IMG/VR virus record: IMGVR_UViG_3300043395_000741
Coordinates: 1 to 24,778 of that record
Direction: 5' to 3' (one strand)
From: a virus
Length of the DNA: 24,778 nt
This document shows, piece by piece, positions 1 to 6,399 of this stretch (the first letter of the stretch is position 1; each line of letters opens with the position of its first letter). Below the pieces are notes generated by a model. That model saw nothing but the letters and a program-made list of their open reading frames with translations. It was not told where the DNA came from and ran no database searches. The position numbers and the translations under genes are program-made.

Positions 1-1031
1 AAAAGGCTAAATTTGGTGATGAACAAAAGAAGATTGACGAAGATGCATTAAAAGCTAAAAAAGATTTTGAACAAAAAGCAAGAGAGTTAAGAGATGCAGC
101 AATTGAAGATGAACTACAAAAAGATTTAGCAAATCGTAAAACTAAATACGAAAAGGATTTAGCTGATTTAGAAGCTGATAAAGAGTTTATTAAGAAATCT
201 GAAACTGAAAAGGCAGATTTAAGAAAAGCATTATTAGAAGCATACAATAATGATGTTGATAAGATTGAAGAAAATAATAAACTTAAAAAGTTAGAAGAAC
301 AATTAAAGTATGATGAAGCAAGATTAAAATCATTACAGGAAGGCACTAAAGAATATTTTGCACAACAAAGAGTAATTGAAAACGATGCATACGAAGCTCA
401 AAAAGCAAAAGCAAAAGATAACGCAACTGAATTAGAAGCAATTGAAATTGCACATAAAGCAGTTCTTAAGAATATTGACCAGGCTGAATTAGAGGCGAAG
501 AGAAACTTACAATTACAGATTGCAGATTTATATGCAGGATTTGGTAGAAGTTTACAACAAATTGCAGGTAAAAATAAAGCATTAGCAATTGCAGGTTTAT
601 TAGTTGAACAGGCAGCAGGTGTTGCAACAATCATTATCAATACACAGAAAGCAGCAGCAAAAGCAGGATACTTTACACCATTAGGAATTGCAACATTAGT
701 AGCAGGAGCAGCATCAGTTGTTGCAGCAGTTGTAGCAACTAAAAAAGGAATTGACCAAATCAATCAAACACAAATACCAGGTGGTGCTAGTGCAGGTGGT
801 GGAACATCAATGGCTCAAGCAATGCCAACATATACGGGTGGTGGTGCAGGAAGTGCAACTATTCCACAAATTAATGCAAGTGGTGGAGCAAATCCAGCAA
901 CTCAAATATCTGAAACAATACAACAATCTTCATCAAAACCAATGAGAGCATATGTTGTAAGTGGTGATGTAACTACACAACAGGCATTGGATAGAAGAAC
1001 TAACAAAGGTGCAACTTTTGGATTAGGATAG
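1..1031 (+). CDS. Tail tape-measure protein, C-terminal part (5' end outside window)
   Basis: The reading frame is open from the first base (first full codon at base 3) to the stop at 1029-1031, giving about 342 residues of a longer protein. The first 190 or so residues are a charged Lys/Glu/Ala-rich coiled coil. Then comes a hydrophobic Ala/Gly/Val segment (bases about 580-740, with LAIAGLLVEQAAG and LVAGAASVVAAVVAT). The tail is low-complexity Gly/Ala/Ser/Gln and ends with the short motif AYVVSGDVTTQQ. This order is typical of the C-terminus of tape-measure proteins in Bacteroidota phages, where the coiled coil spans the tail tube and sets its length. Its neighbours, a head protease and other virion genes, fit a late module. 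An unrelated large coiled-coil virion protein is the alternative. Confidence 0.75.
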   Translation, partial: KAKFGDEQKKIDEDALKAKKDFEQKARELRDAAIEDELQKDLANRKTKYEKDLADLEADKEFIKKSETEKADLRKALLEAYNNDVDKIEENNKLKKLEEQLKYDEARLKSLQEGTKEYFAQQRVIENDAYEAQKAKAKDNATELEAIEIAHKAVLKNIDQAELEAKRNLQLQIADLYAGFGRSLQQIAGKNKALAIAGLLVEQAAGVATIIINTQKAAAKAGYFTPLGIATLVAGAASVVAAVVATKKGIDQINQTQIPGGASAGGGTSMAQAMPTYTGGGAGSATIPQINASGGANPATQISETIQQSSSKPMRAYVVSGDVTTQQALDRRTNKGATFGLG

Positions 1032-1049
1032 GAAATTTATAAAAACTAA

Positions 1050-1056
1050 TGTTAAA
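1050..1056 (+). promoter_or_regulatory. Isolated TGTTAAA box before the protease gene (weak late-type site)
   Basis: TGTTAAACATA lies in the 30-base gap after the tape-measure stop and ends just before the protease start codon at 1062. It matches the downstream half of the late element found at 9863, 17782, 19919 and 22408. The TAACTA half is absent at the required spacing (1028-1033 reads ATAGGA), so promoter function is doubtful. Confidence 0.2.
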
Positions 1057-1061
1057 CATAT

Positions 1062-2147
1062 ATGAACGAAAATTACGAAATATACGAATTAGTAATGAGA
1101 GATGATGAAGATGAGGTCTTCGCTCTATCATTAGTATCCGAGCCGGCAATACAACAAGATTTTGTTTATTTCGGTATTAACGGAAAAGAGGTAGTTCAAT
1201 TCGCAACAGCGGATGCAGATAAACATACTATTGTAGGCCCAATCTTAATTCCTGATATTAAGATATTAAGATTAAAAGATGATGGAACTCCTTACTATGT
1301 AACATTTACTAAAGAGACCGTTCAGAAATTAGCACAGAAATATATTAAAGATAATAACGCAAACAACATTACATTAGAACATCAGAAACCTGTAACAGGT
1401 GTGAGTTTGGTTGAGAGTTGGATTGCAGAAAGTGCTTTATACGATAAAGCAAAATCATATGGTTTAAATGTAAAACCAGGAACCTGGATGGGTGTTTTCA
1501 AAGTTGATAACAATGATATTTGGAATAACTTTGTAAAAACGGGAAAGGTAAAAGGCATAAGTCTTGAAGGTCTATTCACGCACGAGTTGATGAAAGCATC
1601 AAAGATTGAATTAGAATTTTTAGATAAAGATATTAACGAATTAACTGAAGATGAAGCAGAAATCTTTTTGGGATTGATTAAAAATACAATTAAGAAAGAT
1701 AAAAGATATTCAAAGGGTGAAACACTTGTTGAAGAGTCACATTCAGATTATGGTTCAGCAGTTCGTTCAAATGCAAAAAGAGCATTGAAATGGGCGGAAG
1801 AACATGGTTGGGGTAGTTGTGGAACACCTGTTGGCAAACAAAGAGCAAACCAGTTGAGTAAGGGTGAACCGATTTCAGTTGATACTATTAAGCGAATGCA
1901 TTCGTTCTTAAGTAGACATGAGAAGGATTTACAATCATCAACATCTTATTCAGATGGATGTGGTAAATTAATGTATGATGCGTGGGGAGGTAAAGCAGGA
2001 TTAAGATGGAGTAGAAACAAATTAAGAAAGTTAGGATTGTTAGTTGAAGAAGAAGCACAACCATCAATCAGTTCAACATACCCTGGTGAAGGGCCTAAAA
2101 AGAAAAAAGATTATACACATCCGGCTTTAATCGGACAAAAAAAATAA
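1062..2147 (+). CDS. XkdF-like prohead (head maturation) serine protease
   Basis: A 361-residue protein. Residues about 1-180 resemble the XkdF-like phage serine protease family (S78-type), which cleaves scaffold and capsid proteins during head maturation. Visible candidates for catalysis are His107 in TLEHQKPVTG, Glu118 in VESW and Ser167 in KGISLEGLF. A second module at about 228-328 starts GSAVRSNAKRALKWAEEHGW and contains GSCGTPVG, ANQLSKGEPIS, SDGCGKLMYDAWGG and WSRNKL. I recall this module in other phage head-protease and head-associated proteins, but its role is not known to me. A Lys-rich tail ends the protein. The gene follows the tape-measure gene by 30 bases and the next gene starts 3 bases after its stop. 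Its position downstream of the tape measure, far from the capsid gene at 20753, is unusual. The assignment is fairly secure for the N-terminal domain. Confidence 0.75.
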   Translation: MNENYEIYELVMRDDEDEVFALSLVSEPAIQQDFVYFGINGKEVVQFATADADKHTIVGPILIPDIKILRLKDDGTPYYVTFTKETVQKLAQKYIKDNNANNITLEHQKPVTGVSLVESWIAESALYDKAKSYGLNVKPGTWMGVFKVDNNDIWNNFVKTGKVKGISLEGLFTHELMKASKIELEFLDKDINELTEDEAEIFLGLIKNTIKKDKRYSKGETLVEESHSDYGSAVRSNAKRALKWAEEHGWGSCGTPVGKQRANQLSKGEPISVDTIKRMHSFLSRHEKDLQSSTSYSDGCGKLMYDAWGGKAGLRWSRNKLRKLGLLVEEEAQPSISSTYPGEGPKKKKDYTHPALIGQKK

Positions 2148-2150
2148 ACT

Positions 2151-2519
2151 ATGGCAAGTATAGTAGAAATAGTATCGTATTTTAACAACGCAAAGCAACA
2201 GGCTATCGTTTGGCATCAACAAACTGATAGTTTTTCAGAACATAAAGCATTAGAAGAATTCTATGATGAAATCGTAGGATTGTTAGATGAATTATCTGAA
2301 AGTTATGCAGGTATCTATGGAAGATTATCACCTTATGAAGTTGATGATTTAATGGATTGGACATCTACTGATGATACAATAAAGTATTACAGAGGTTGTT
2401 ATGATTGGTTGCAAGTTGAAAGAAAATCAGCACCACAAGATAGTTTCATTCAAAATCAATTGGATGAGATAACACAATTGTTAGGACAAACTCTTTACAG
2501 ATTATCATTAAGAAAATAA
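2151..2519 (+). CDS. Small helical protein, DUF5856/Dps-like pattern
   Basis: A 122-residue, mostly helical acidic protein. Near the N-terminus (residues 21-48) it has WHQQTDSFSEHKALEEFYD followed by a Leu/Asp/Glu helix. The spacing of His22 and His31 with the acidic residues recalls the HWQ...H...FYD pattern of the DUF5856 family in large phages, and more distantly ferritin-like (Dps) helices. No catalytic role can be claimed. It starts 3 bases after the protease stop, and its stop codon overlaps the next start codon, so it is translated as part of the late operon. It could be a minor virion or assembly protein. Confidence 0.6.
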   Translation: MASIVEIVSYFNNAKQQAIVWHQQTDSFSEHKALEEFYDEIVGLLDELSESYAGIYGRLSPYEVDDLMDWTSTDDTIKYYRGCYDWLQVERKSAPQDSFIQNQLDEITQLLGQTLYRLSLRK

Positions 2520-2845
2520 TGAATACAGCATCAGTTCATAACAAATTACAGAAGTTCGCACCTCAAACAATCTCTTTAAGAAGATTTCAAACCTTATTAG
2601 AGAGTTCTACTCGTAATAATCCAATAAGAGTTCAATGGGAAACCCTTGAAGGATTTACTGATTACTATTGGATGTATTGGGATGCAAACGCATATGTAGG
2701 TGGTGATGCAGGTGGTAGTGATACTAAAGCAGAAGAAGGAATGTTTAATATACAATGTTTAGGATTACAGCCTAAATGGAGAACACTTTCATTACAGACA
2801 GTAAGTAAGTGTAGATTTGAAAACCAATTATATTTAGTAAAATAA
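2519..2845 (+). CDS. Hypothetical late-operon protein
   Basis: A 108-residue protein I do not recognise. It is mixed alpha/beta: a basic helical N-terminus (about residues 1-40), then an aromatic-rich stretch (FTDYYWMYWDANAY) and a C-terminal beta-like part with WRTLSLQTVSKCRFENQLY. No signal peptide or membrane segment is visible. The start codon overlaps the stop of the upstream gene (TAATG), which supports this start and translational coupling. Its position between the protease and another head-associated gene suggests a virion or assembly role, which is inference only. Confidence 0.6.
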   Translation: MNTASVHNKLQKFAPQTISLRRFQTLLESSTRNNPIRVQWETLEGFTDYYWMYWDANAYVGGDAGGSDTKAEEGMFNIQCLGLQPKWRTLSLQTVSKCRFENQLYLVK

Positions 2846-2851
2846 TTAATT

Positions 2852-3382
2852 ATGCCAGTAAACATAAACAAAGGTGAAACCGAACAGGAGTATATATCTC
2901 GTTGTATTGGTGAAGAAATAAACAGCGGATACGAACAAGACCAGGCAGCAGCAATCTGTTACTCCTATTGGAGAAAAGATAAAATGAGTAAGATAAAAGA
3001 TACATCTGAAAAAGTAATGGCTAGAGTAAAGTTTGATACTGATTTCAGAGGTATTAATTTATTTGCAGAAGCAGATGAAGACCCTTGTTGGAGTGGTTAC
3101 ACACAATACGGGACAAAAGAATTAGATGGTAAGACCGTTCCTAATTGTGTTCCTGATAAAGAAGAGATGGCTAGAATACCAATTGAGATAGTGGGTGATA
3201 ATGAAGAAAAGATATTGGAATATTTACCTGATGTAAAGAATGGTGAGATGGAAGATACATATCTTAATAGATGTGTAATCGTTTTATATCCTGAATATGT
3301 AGATGAACAAAAAGCATATTCACTTTGTGCAGATAAATATCAAAGAAAGATAACTGTCTCTGATAAAAGAAGCGTAGAATAA
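2852..3382 (+). CDS. Head-associated protein with duplicated RC...AxxxC motif
   Basis: A 176-residue protein. Residues 11-40 hold EQEYISRCIGEEI...QDQAAAICYSYW, a short motif I recall from many phage head-associated proteins (acidic-x-FISRC ... QDQAxAICYSxW). A second, diverged copy lies at 134-163: DTYLNRCVIVLYPE...EQKAYSLCADKY. Between them are DPCWSGYTQYGTKE (77-90) and VPNCVPD (96-102), another pair often found in phage head proteins. Six cysteines fall at matching places in these motifs. The biochemical function is unknown. It lies seven bases after the upstream gene and two bases before the next, inside the late operon. The call as a virion-associated protein is from motif memory and context. 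Confidence 0.6.
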   Translation: MPVNINKGETEQEYISRCIGEEINSGYEQDQAAAICYSYWRKDKMSKIKDTSEKVMARVKFDTDFRGINLFAEADEDPCWSGYTQYGTKELDGKTVPNCVPDKEEMARIPIEIVGDNEEKILEYLPDVKNGEMEDTYLNRCVIVLYPEYVDEQKAYSLCADKYQRKITVSDKRSVE

Positions 3383-3383
3383 A

Positions 3384-3566
3384 ATGTTTAACATATTTAA
3401 AAAGTTTAATTGTGATAAGAGATTATTACAATTAGAGTTAGATATTGAACATCAGCAAAAACAAATTGATGAGTTAAGAAATCTTTTATTAGCTCTTTCA
3501 ACATCTTTGAATGAAGTTCAAACACAATTAAATTATCACATTGATAAATTCGGAAAAGGTATATAA
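3384..3566 (+). CDS. Small coiled-coil protein
   Basis: A 60-residue protein. After a short basic N-terminus (MFNIFKKFNCDKR) it is one long amphipathic helix with heptad-like Leu/Ile spacing (LLQLELDIEHQQKQIDELRN, then LLLALSTSLNEVQTQL). This predicts a coiled-coil oligomer. I do not recognise the family. Its start is two bases after the upstream stop, and its last base is the first base of the next start codon (TAATG), so it belongs to the same operon. Confidence 0.55.
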   Translation: MFNIFKKFNCDKRLLQLELDIEHQQKQIDELRNLLLALSTSLNEVQTQLNYHIDKFGKGI

Positions 3567-3694
3567 TGGCGAAATCTAAAAGTTCAAATAATAATAAAAT
3601 AAGTTTCGGTAAAAGAAAAAACGGAAGAGCTCAAAAGAGTTTTAACAAACATAACCGAAAAGATAAACAACGATACGGATATACAAAAAATTAA
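3566..3694 (+). CDS. 42-residue strongly basic protein, last gene of the late operon
   Basis: An ATG overlapping the previous stop opens a 42-codon frame ending in TAA at 3692-3694. The product is rich in Lys, Arg, Asn and Ser and contains ISFGKRKNGRAQKSFNKH followed by NRKDKQRYGYTKN. I recall very similar short basic proteins (GKRKxGKAKKxxNKH pattern) in many uncultured Bacteroidota phages, which supports it as a real gene despite its size. With such charge it may bind nucleic acid or act as a small packaged head protein, but no function is known to me. The terminator at 3721 follows 26 bases later, which makes it the last gene of this transcript. Confidence 0.6.
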   Translation: MAKSKSSNNNKISFGKRKNGRAQKSFNKHNRKDKQRYGYTKN

Positions 3695-3720
3695 ACTATA
3701 ATCATTTAAGAGTAACCGAT

Positions 3721-3747
3721 AACCCTACTAATTTAGTGGGGTTTTTT
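3721..3747 (+). terminator. Rho-independent terminator of the tail/head operon
   Basis: Arms 3721-3730 (AACCCTACTA) and 3734-3743 (TAGTGGGGTT) pair over ten bases with one T-G wobble and a three-base loop. A run of six T (3742-3747) follows. It lies 26 bases after the last gene of the late block and before a long non-coding region. Confidence 0.85.
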
Positions 3748-3794
3748 GTTGTATATATGTATATATTACGATTTTTTATATATATAAATCGTTG

Positions 3795-3854
3795 AAAAAA
3801 CCCCTATTTTCATAACTAATTGATTATCAACGAGTTATGCATTTAGGGTTTTTT
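3795..3854. repeat. Long imperfect hairpin containing repeat copy 1; possible bidirectional terminator
   Basis: Outer arms AAAAAA-CCC (3795-3804, one extra C) and GGG-TTTTTT (3846-3854) pair, then CATAACT (3811-3817) pairs with AGTTATG (3833-3839), then TTGAT pairs with ATCAA (3820-3830). The A-run on one side and T-run on the other would allow termination on either strand. The inner part, 3811-3830, is a copy of the CATAACT-n-ATTGAT-n-ATCAA repeat found again at 3991 and 4020. Confidence 0.6.
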
Positions 3855-3889
3855 AATGTATAAACCTTTAAAAATCAACAATTTAGGGG

Positions 3890-3909
3890 TGTGGATAACT
3901 TGTGGATAA
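3890..3909 (-). promoter_or_regulatory. Two exact DnaA-box sequences in tandem
   Basis: TGTGGATAA occurs at 3890-3898 and 3901-3909, an 11-base period. Its complement, TTATCCACA, is the classical bacterial DnaA box. Two perfect copies one helical turn apart are unlikely by chance in such AT-rich DNA. They lie between palindromic repeats and early promoters, suggesting recruitment of host DnaA to a phage origin or DnaA-linked control. Confidence 0.55.
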
Positions 3910-3925
3910 CTTTTTTTCAAAAATA

Positions 3926-3957
3926 TTTGGTAAATTCAAAAAATGTTCGTATCTTTG
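3926..3957 (+). promoter_or_regulatory. Early promoter P1, Bacteroidota type
   Basis: TTTG at 3926-3929 and TATCTTTG at 3950-3957 are separated by 20 bases. This matches the Bacteroidota primary-sigma consensus (TTTG, about 19-20 bp, TAnnTTTG). It shares a 22-base upstream sequence, with one mismatch, with promoter P2 150 bases downstream. Transcription would start near 3963 and run into the early genes through the palindromic repeats. Confidence 0.65.
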
Positions 3958-3990
3958 GACTGTTCCAATTGATAAAAATAGGGTTATTTA

Positions 3991-4046
3991 CATAACTCAT
4001 TGATAATCAATCAATTGTGCATAACTCATTGAAAATCAATAAGTTA
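3991..4046. repeat. Two further copies of the 20-bp palindromic repeat
   Basis: CATAACTCATTGATAATCAA (3991-4010) and CATAACTCATTGAAAATCAA (4020-4039) differ at one base and have a 29-base period. With copy 1 at 3811-3830 the consensus is CATAACT-n-ATTGAT-n-ATCAA. Copy 2 contains the perfect palindrome ATTGATAATCAAT (3999-4011). Copy 3 sits in a 25-base dyad, TAACT (4022-4026) with AGTTA (4042-4046) and ATTGA with TCAAT. They could be iterons bound by the replication initiator or operators, as they lie between P1 and P2. Confidence 0.6.
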
Positions 4047-4075
4047 GATAATATTAAAAAAAAAGTTTAAAAATA

Positions 4076-4107
4076 TTTGGTAAATACAAAAATATGTTGT
4101 ATATTTA
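4076..4107 (+). promoter_or_regulatory. Early promoter P2, Bacteroidota type
   Basis: TTTG at 4076-4079 and TATATTTA at 4100-4107 are separated by 20 bases, the same layout as P1. The last base departs from TAnnTTTG. A leader of about 125 bases separates it from the first early gene at 4236. Confidence 0.6.
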
Positions 4108-4235
4108 CCTTGTAAGTTTGAGGGATTAAATATTTCCCTTTTTATTTACATATGTGATACACTATATATTAAAATCTTTTTATAAACAAAACCCAATTAG
4201 GTGTAAAAATTGGTTATACAAAAAACACAAAAAAT

Positions 4236-4595
4236 ATGGTTTTAAAAAACAAAACACAAAAGTTATCTCCTAAAGAATTAGGTATGATTTTGAAAGGTAT
4301 GAAGTTTGTTGAAACAAATTCAACCAAAAAAGGTTTAGTAGAAGATTACTATTCAACCGATAGAGGTTATGATGAAATTTCTTTTATCATTCAGGAAATA
4401 CCTGTTGAATGTGGTAGTAAAGGTAATTACGAATATCAATCATTCAAATTAGGTATTGGAAATGGAATAGGTGAAATTCTTACATTAGATTTCAATTCAC
4501 CATTATCTTATATGGATAGAAAAACATTATGTAAGATAATCAAACAAAATTTGCAAGTAGTAAATGATATGTTAGATTTAGGATTTTCTAAATAA
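4236..4595 (+). CDS. Hypothetical early protein
   Basis: A 119-residue protein that I do not recognise. It begins with a basic stretch (MVLKNKTQKLSPKELGMILK) and continues as a mixed alpha/beta chain with FVETNSTKKGLVEDYY, a beta-like middle (FKLGIGNGIGEILTLDF) and a C-terminal helix (KTLCKIIKQNLQVVNDMLDL). No signal peptide, membrane segment or catalytic motif is visible. It is the first gene after promoters P1 and P2, where phages often place host-takeover proteins. That role is inference from position. The start is the first ATG after an A-rich leader with no Shine-Dalgarno sequence. Confidence 0.6.
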   Translation: MVLKNKTQKLSPKELGMILKGMKFVETNSTKKGLVEDYYSTDRGYDEISFIIQEIPVECGSKGNYEYQSFKLGIGNGIGEILTLDFNSPLSYMDRKTLCKIIKQNLQVVNDMLDLGFSK

Positions 4596-4604
4596 TCAAA
4601 CAAT

Positions 4605-4626
4605 GGGGAAGTGAAATACCTTCCCC
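4605..4626 (+). terminator. Intergenic hairpin after the first early gene (weak terminator or attenuator)
   Basis: GGGGAAG (4605-4611) pairs perfectly with CTTCCCC (4620-4626) around an eight-base loop, and TATTTTAAATTTT follows. The T-run is broken, so this is probably a partial terminator or an RNA-stabilising 3' hairpin. Confidence 0.55.
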
Positions 4627-4660
4627 TATTTTAAATTTTATAAAACAAAAAACAAATAAT

Positions 4661-5629
4661 ATGAACAATTTAGTATCAAAACTAAAACAACAAATCGTTA
4701 AAAATGAACAAACGATTGAACAAAAGAGAAGTGAAACTCTTAACAAAGTGAACAAAATTTGTAATTCAGAAGAAATGAAAAAGGTATTGAAAGATACAGG
4801 ATTTCTGATTGAAGATAGGGGAACATTTTTTGAGTATATGAAAAATAGAGAAAATCAAATTTTAACTTCAAAGTTCAAATCAACCGATGGTTTAGAATTT
4901 AAAATAGATTACACTTATGGTGATTATCATTCATCAATTAATCAACATTTAATCGCTAGATTTAAAATTGGTGATTGTAATGTGGATTATTCGGTAAAAG
5001 GTAAATTTACAATGAGTTATTGTAATAAGGAAGAAGATTTCAAAAAACTTAATGAATGGTATCAAAACTACGATAGGTATACCAAAGTTATTACTTCAAC
5101 ACCAATCAAAAACCTATTGGTTGTATTAAATGAATATGTTGTTGATTACAATAATTTATTGAATGATATTAATGAATATACTACTATTATTCAAACACTT
5201 GAACAAAGTGAAATAGAAGATACAATTAATGATTTTTTATCAAATGGTGGTGAATTAGAATTGGGTATTCACAAAGAATGTGATTGGGATTATGATGAAA
5301 ATGATGAAAGGGTATTCCATCTTAACGATGTTAGAGAAACAATTGGTTTGGATTATAAAGATTTGAATGGTGTGAAAGAATGGGATACAATTTCAAAGAT
5401 TAAAGTTCTTAACAAAGTGAAAGGTAAACAAAGTTGGGAAGTTGAATTGTATAGACATTCAAATAAGGATATTAATACTTTTACATATTATAATACAGGT
5501 ATCATTACAAAACAAAAATTAAGTAATTTGATAGAAAGTATGATTGAAAGTAATAAGAAAATTGATACTAAAACTCAAAATAGTATTGATTACTATAACG
5601 AAAAAACTTCAAACCAATTAGTAAAATAA
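4661..5629 (+). CDS. Hypothetical early protein, 322 residues, coiled-coil ends
   Basis: The largest protein of the early block; I do not recognise it. Residues 1-35 form a charged helix (LKQQIVKNEQTIEQKRSE). The middle is mixed, with aromatic and acidic patches (DYTYGDYHSS, then CDWDYDENDERVFHLNDV at about 207-224). A Leu/Ile/Asn-rich helical part lies around residues 145-190, and a helix at the C-terminus. It has no transmembrane segment or known catalytic motif. A 65-base gap with a hairpin separates it from the gene upstream, and another hairpin follows, so it may be controlled separately at RNA level. Confidence 0.6.
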   Translation: MNNLVSKLKQQIVKNEQTIEQKRSETLNKVNKICNSEEMKKVLKDTGFLIEDRGTFFEYMKNRENQILTSKFKSTDGLEFKIDYTYGDYHSSINQHLIARFKIGDCNVDYSVKGKFTMSYCNKEEDFKKLNEWYQNYDRYTKVITSTPIKNLLVVLNEYVVDYNNLLNDINEYTTIIQTLEQSEIEDTINDFLSNGGELELGIHKECDWDYDENDERVFHLNDVRETIGLDYKDLNGVKEWDTISKIKVLNKVKGKQSWEVELYRHSNKDINTFTYYNTGIITKQKLSNLIESMIESNKKIDTKTQNSIDYYNEKTSNQLVK

Positions 5630-5647
5630 TAATTAACAAAATGGTGA

Positions 5648-5681
5648 GTGTGGTGTAGGTTTTGCATTTTCCTACCCACAC
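5648..5681 (+). other. Intergenic hairpin after the 322-residue gene
   Basis: GTGTGG-T-GTAGG (5648-5659) pairs with CCTAC-CCACAC (5671-5681), 11 pairs with one bulged T and an 11-base T-rich loop. There is no T-run, so it is not a classical terminator. It is much richer in GC than the DNA around it. Confidence 0.5.
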
Positions 5682-5707
5682 AACATCCATAAAATAAAAC
5701 ATAAGTT

Positions 5708-5983
5708 ATGTATAAAACAAAACATCCTTACATTAAGGAAATAGATGGTGAAATGTATATTAACAAAAAGTATTTGAAAATGGTAGTTAGTATTCATAAA
5801 AAGAAAATGAGAAATAAATTAGAAAATTTAATTTATAAATTTGATACAACTGATATGGATAAAAGTGAATTTTTACAAAAACGAAACCAAATCGTTGGTG
5901 AATTAAACCGAATGGGATTATATCATAGATACTTAAGAAAGTTTTTCAATACAGAACAAATTAACGAATTAGTAAATCAATAA
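5708..5983 (+). CDS. Hypothetical basic early protein
   Basis: A 91-residue, strongly basic, helical protein that I do not recognise. It begins MYKTKHPYIKEIDGEMYINK and has a Lys/Arg-rich helix (IHKKKMRNKLENLIYKF) and a second helix around KRNQIVGELNRMGLYHRYLR. The charge pattern would suit nucleic-acid binding, but no helix-turn-helix or zinc motif is evident. It sits between two intergenic hairpins in the early operon. Its ATG follows an A-rich stretch without a Shine-Dalgarno sequence. Confidence 0.55.
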   Translation: MYKTKHPYIKEIDGEMYINKKYLKMVVSIHKKKMRNKLENLIYKFDTTDMDKSEFLQKRNQIVGELNRMGLYHRYLRKFFNTEQINELVNQ

Positions 5984-6008
5984 AGTGACAAAAACAACAA
6001 AACATCAC

Positions 6009-6037
6009 ATACAATCCACTACCAATGTGGGTTGTAT
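6009..6037 (+). other. Intergenic hairpin before the gene at 6062
   Basis: ATACAATCCAC (6009-6019) pairs with GTGGGTTGTAT (6027-6037), 11 pairs with one T-G wobble and a seven-base loop. AAACA upstream and TGTTT downstream could extend it. No T-run follows, so an RNA-processing or stability role is more likely than termination. Confidence 0.5.
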
Positions 6038-6061
6038 AGGGTGTTTCAAAAATCGTAGTTT

Positions 6062-6394
6062 ATGGAAGATTTAATACAAAAGTTAGAACAACGAATTATT
6101 GATTTAGAGAGGAGATTTTACCCTATTGAGAATATTATGTATGAACAATACGAAAAAGAAATAGAACTCCGTAAATCAACTCTAATCAATCAGGAAGGGT
6201 ATTCCTACAAAGTTCAATACACATTGGAAACGGATAAAGGTAAAAAGGATATGATTGTTGAAGTGAAAGCGTATACCGAAAAACAAGCACTATTCATTTC
6301 CAATAGGGATATAGTTTATCCGAATATGTGTAGATTAAAAGATAGTGGTAAGATTAAATGGTTTAAAACAATTAATAAACAAATAGTAAAATAA
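6062..6394 (+). CDS. Hypothetical early protein with N-terminal coiled coil
   Basis: A 110-residue protein that I do not recognise. Residues 1-40 are a charged helix (MEDLIQKLEQRIIDLERRFY). The rest looks beta-rich, with YSYKVQYTLETDKGKKDMIVEVKAYTEKQA, reminiscent of small phage domains that pair two strands with a helix, and ends basic (KIKWFKTINKQIVK). It has no membrane segment or catalytic motif. The next gene starts five bases after its stop, so the two are probably co-translated. Confidence 0.55.
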   Translation: MEDLIQKLEQRIIDLERRFYPIENIMYEQYEKEIELRKSTLINQEGYSYKVQYTLETDKGKKDMIVEVKAYTEKQALFISNRDIVYPNMCRLKDSGKIKWFKTINKQIVK

Positions 6395-6399
6395 AAAGT

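Larger units (their letters stand above)
3695..4235. other. 541-bp non-coding block: candidate replication origin and early control region
   Basis: No plausible gene is seen here. In order the block contains a terminator (3721-3747), an AT-rich stretch, a 60-nt hairpin (3795-3854), two DnaA-box sequences (3890-3909), a host-type promoter (3926-3957), two palindromic repeats (3991-4046), a second host-type promoter (4076-4107) and a leader of about 125 bases with a small hairpin (arms 4190-4198 and 4208-4215, one bulge). DnaA boxes, repeats and AT-rich DNA beside the early promoters fit an origin that uses host initiation. A purely regulatory region is the alternative. Confidence 0.5.

Noticed and set aside
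398-763. 121-codon - strand frame opposite the tape-measure gene
   Set aside because: It is Ala/Cys/Ser-rich mirror coding of the Ala/Lys-rich coiled coil, and every supported gene is on the + strand.
3811-4046. Phage attachment site
   Set aside because: The repeats are palindromic and clustered with DnaA boxes and promoters, and no integrase gene or tRNA fragment is present.
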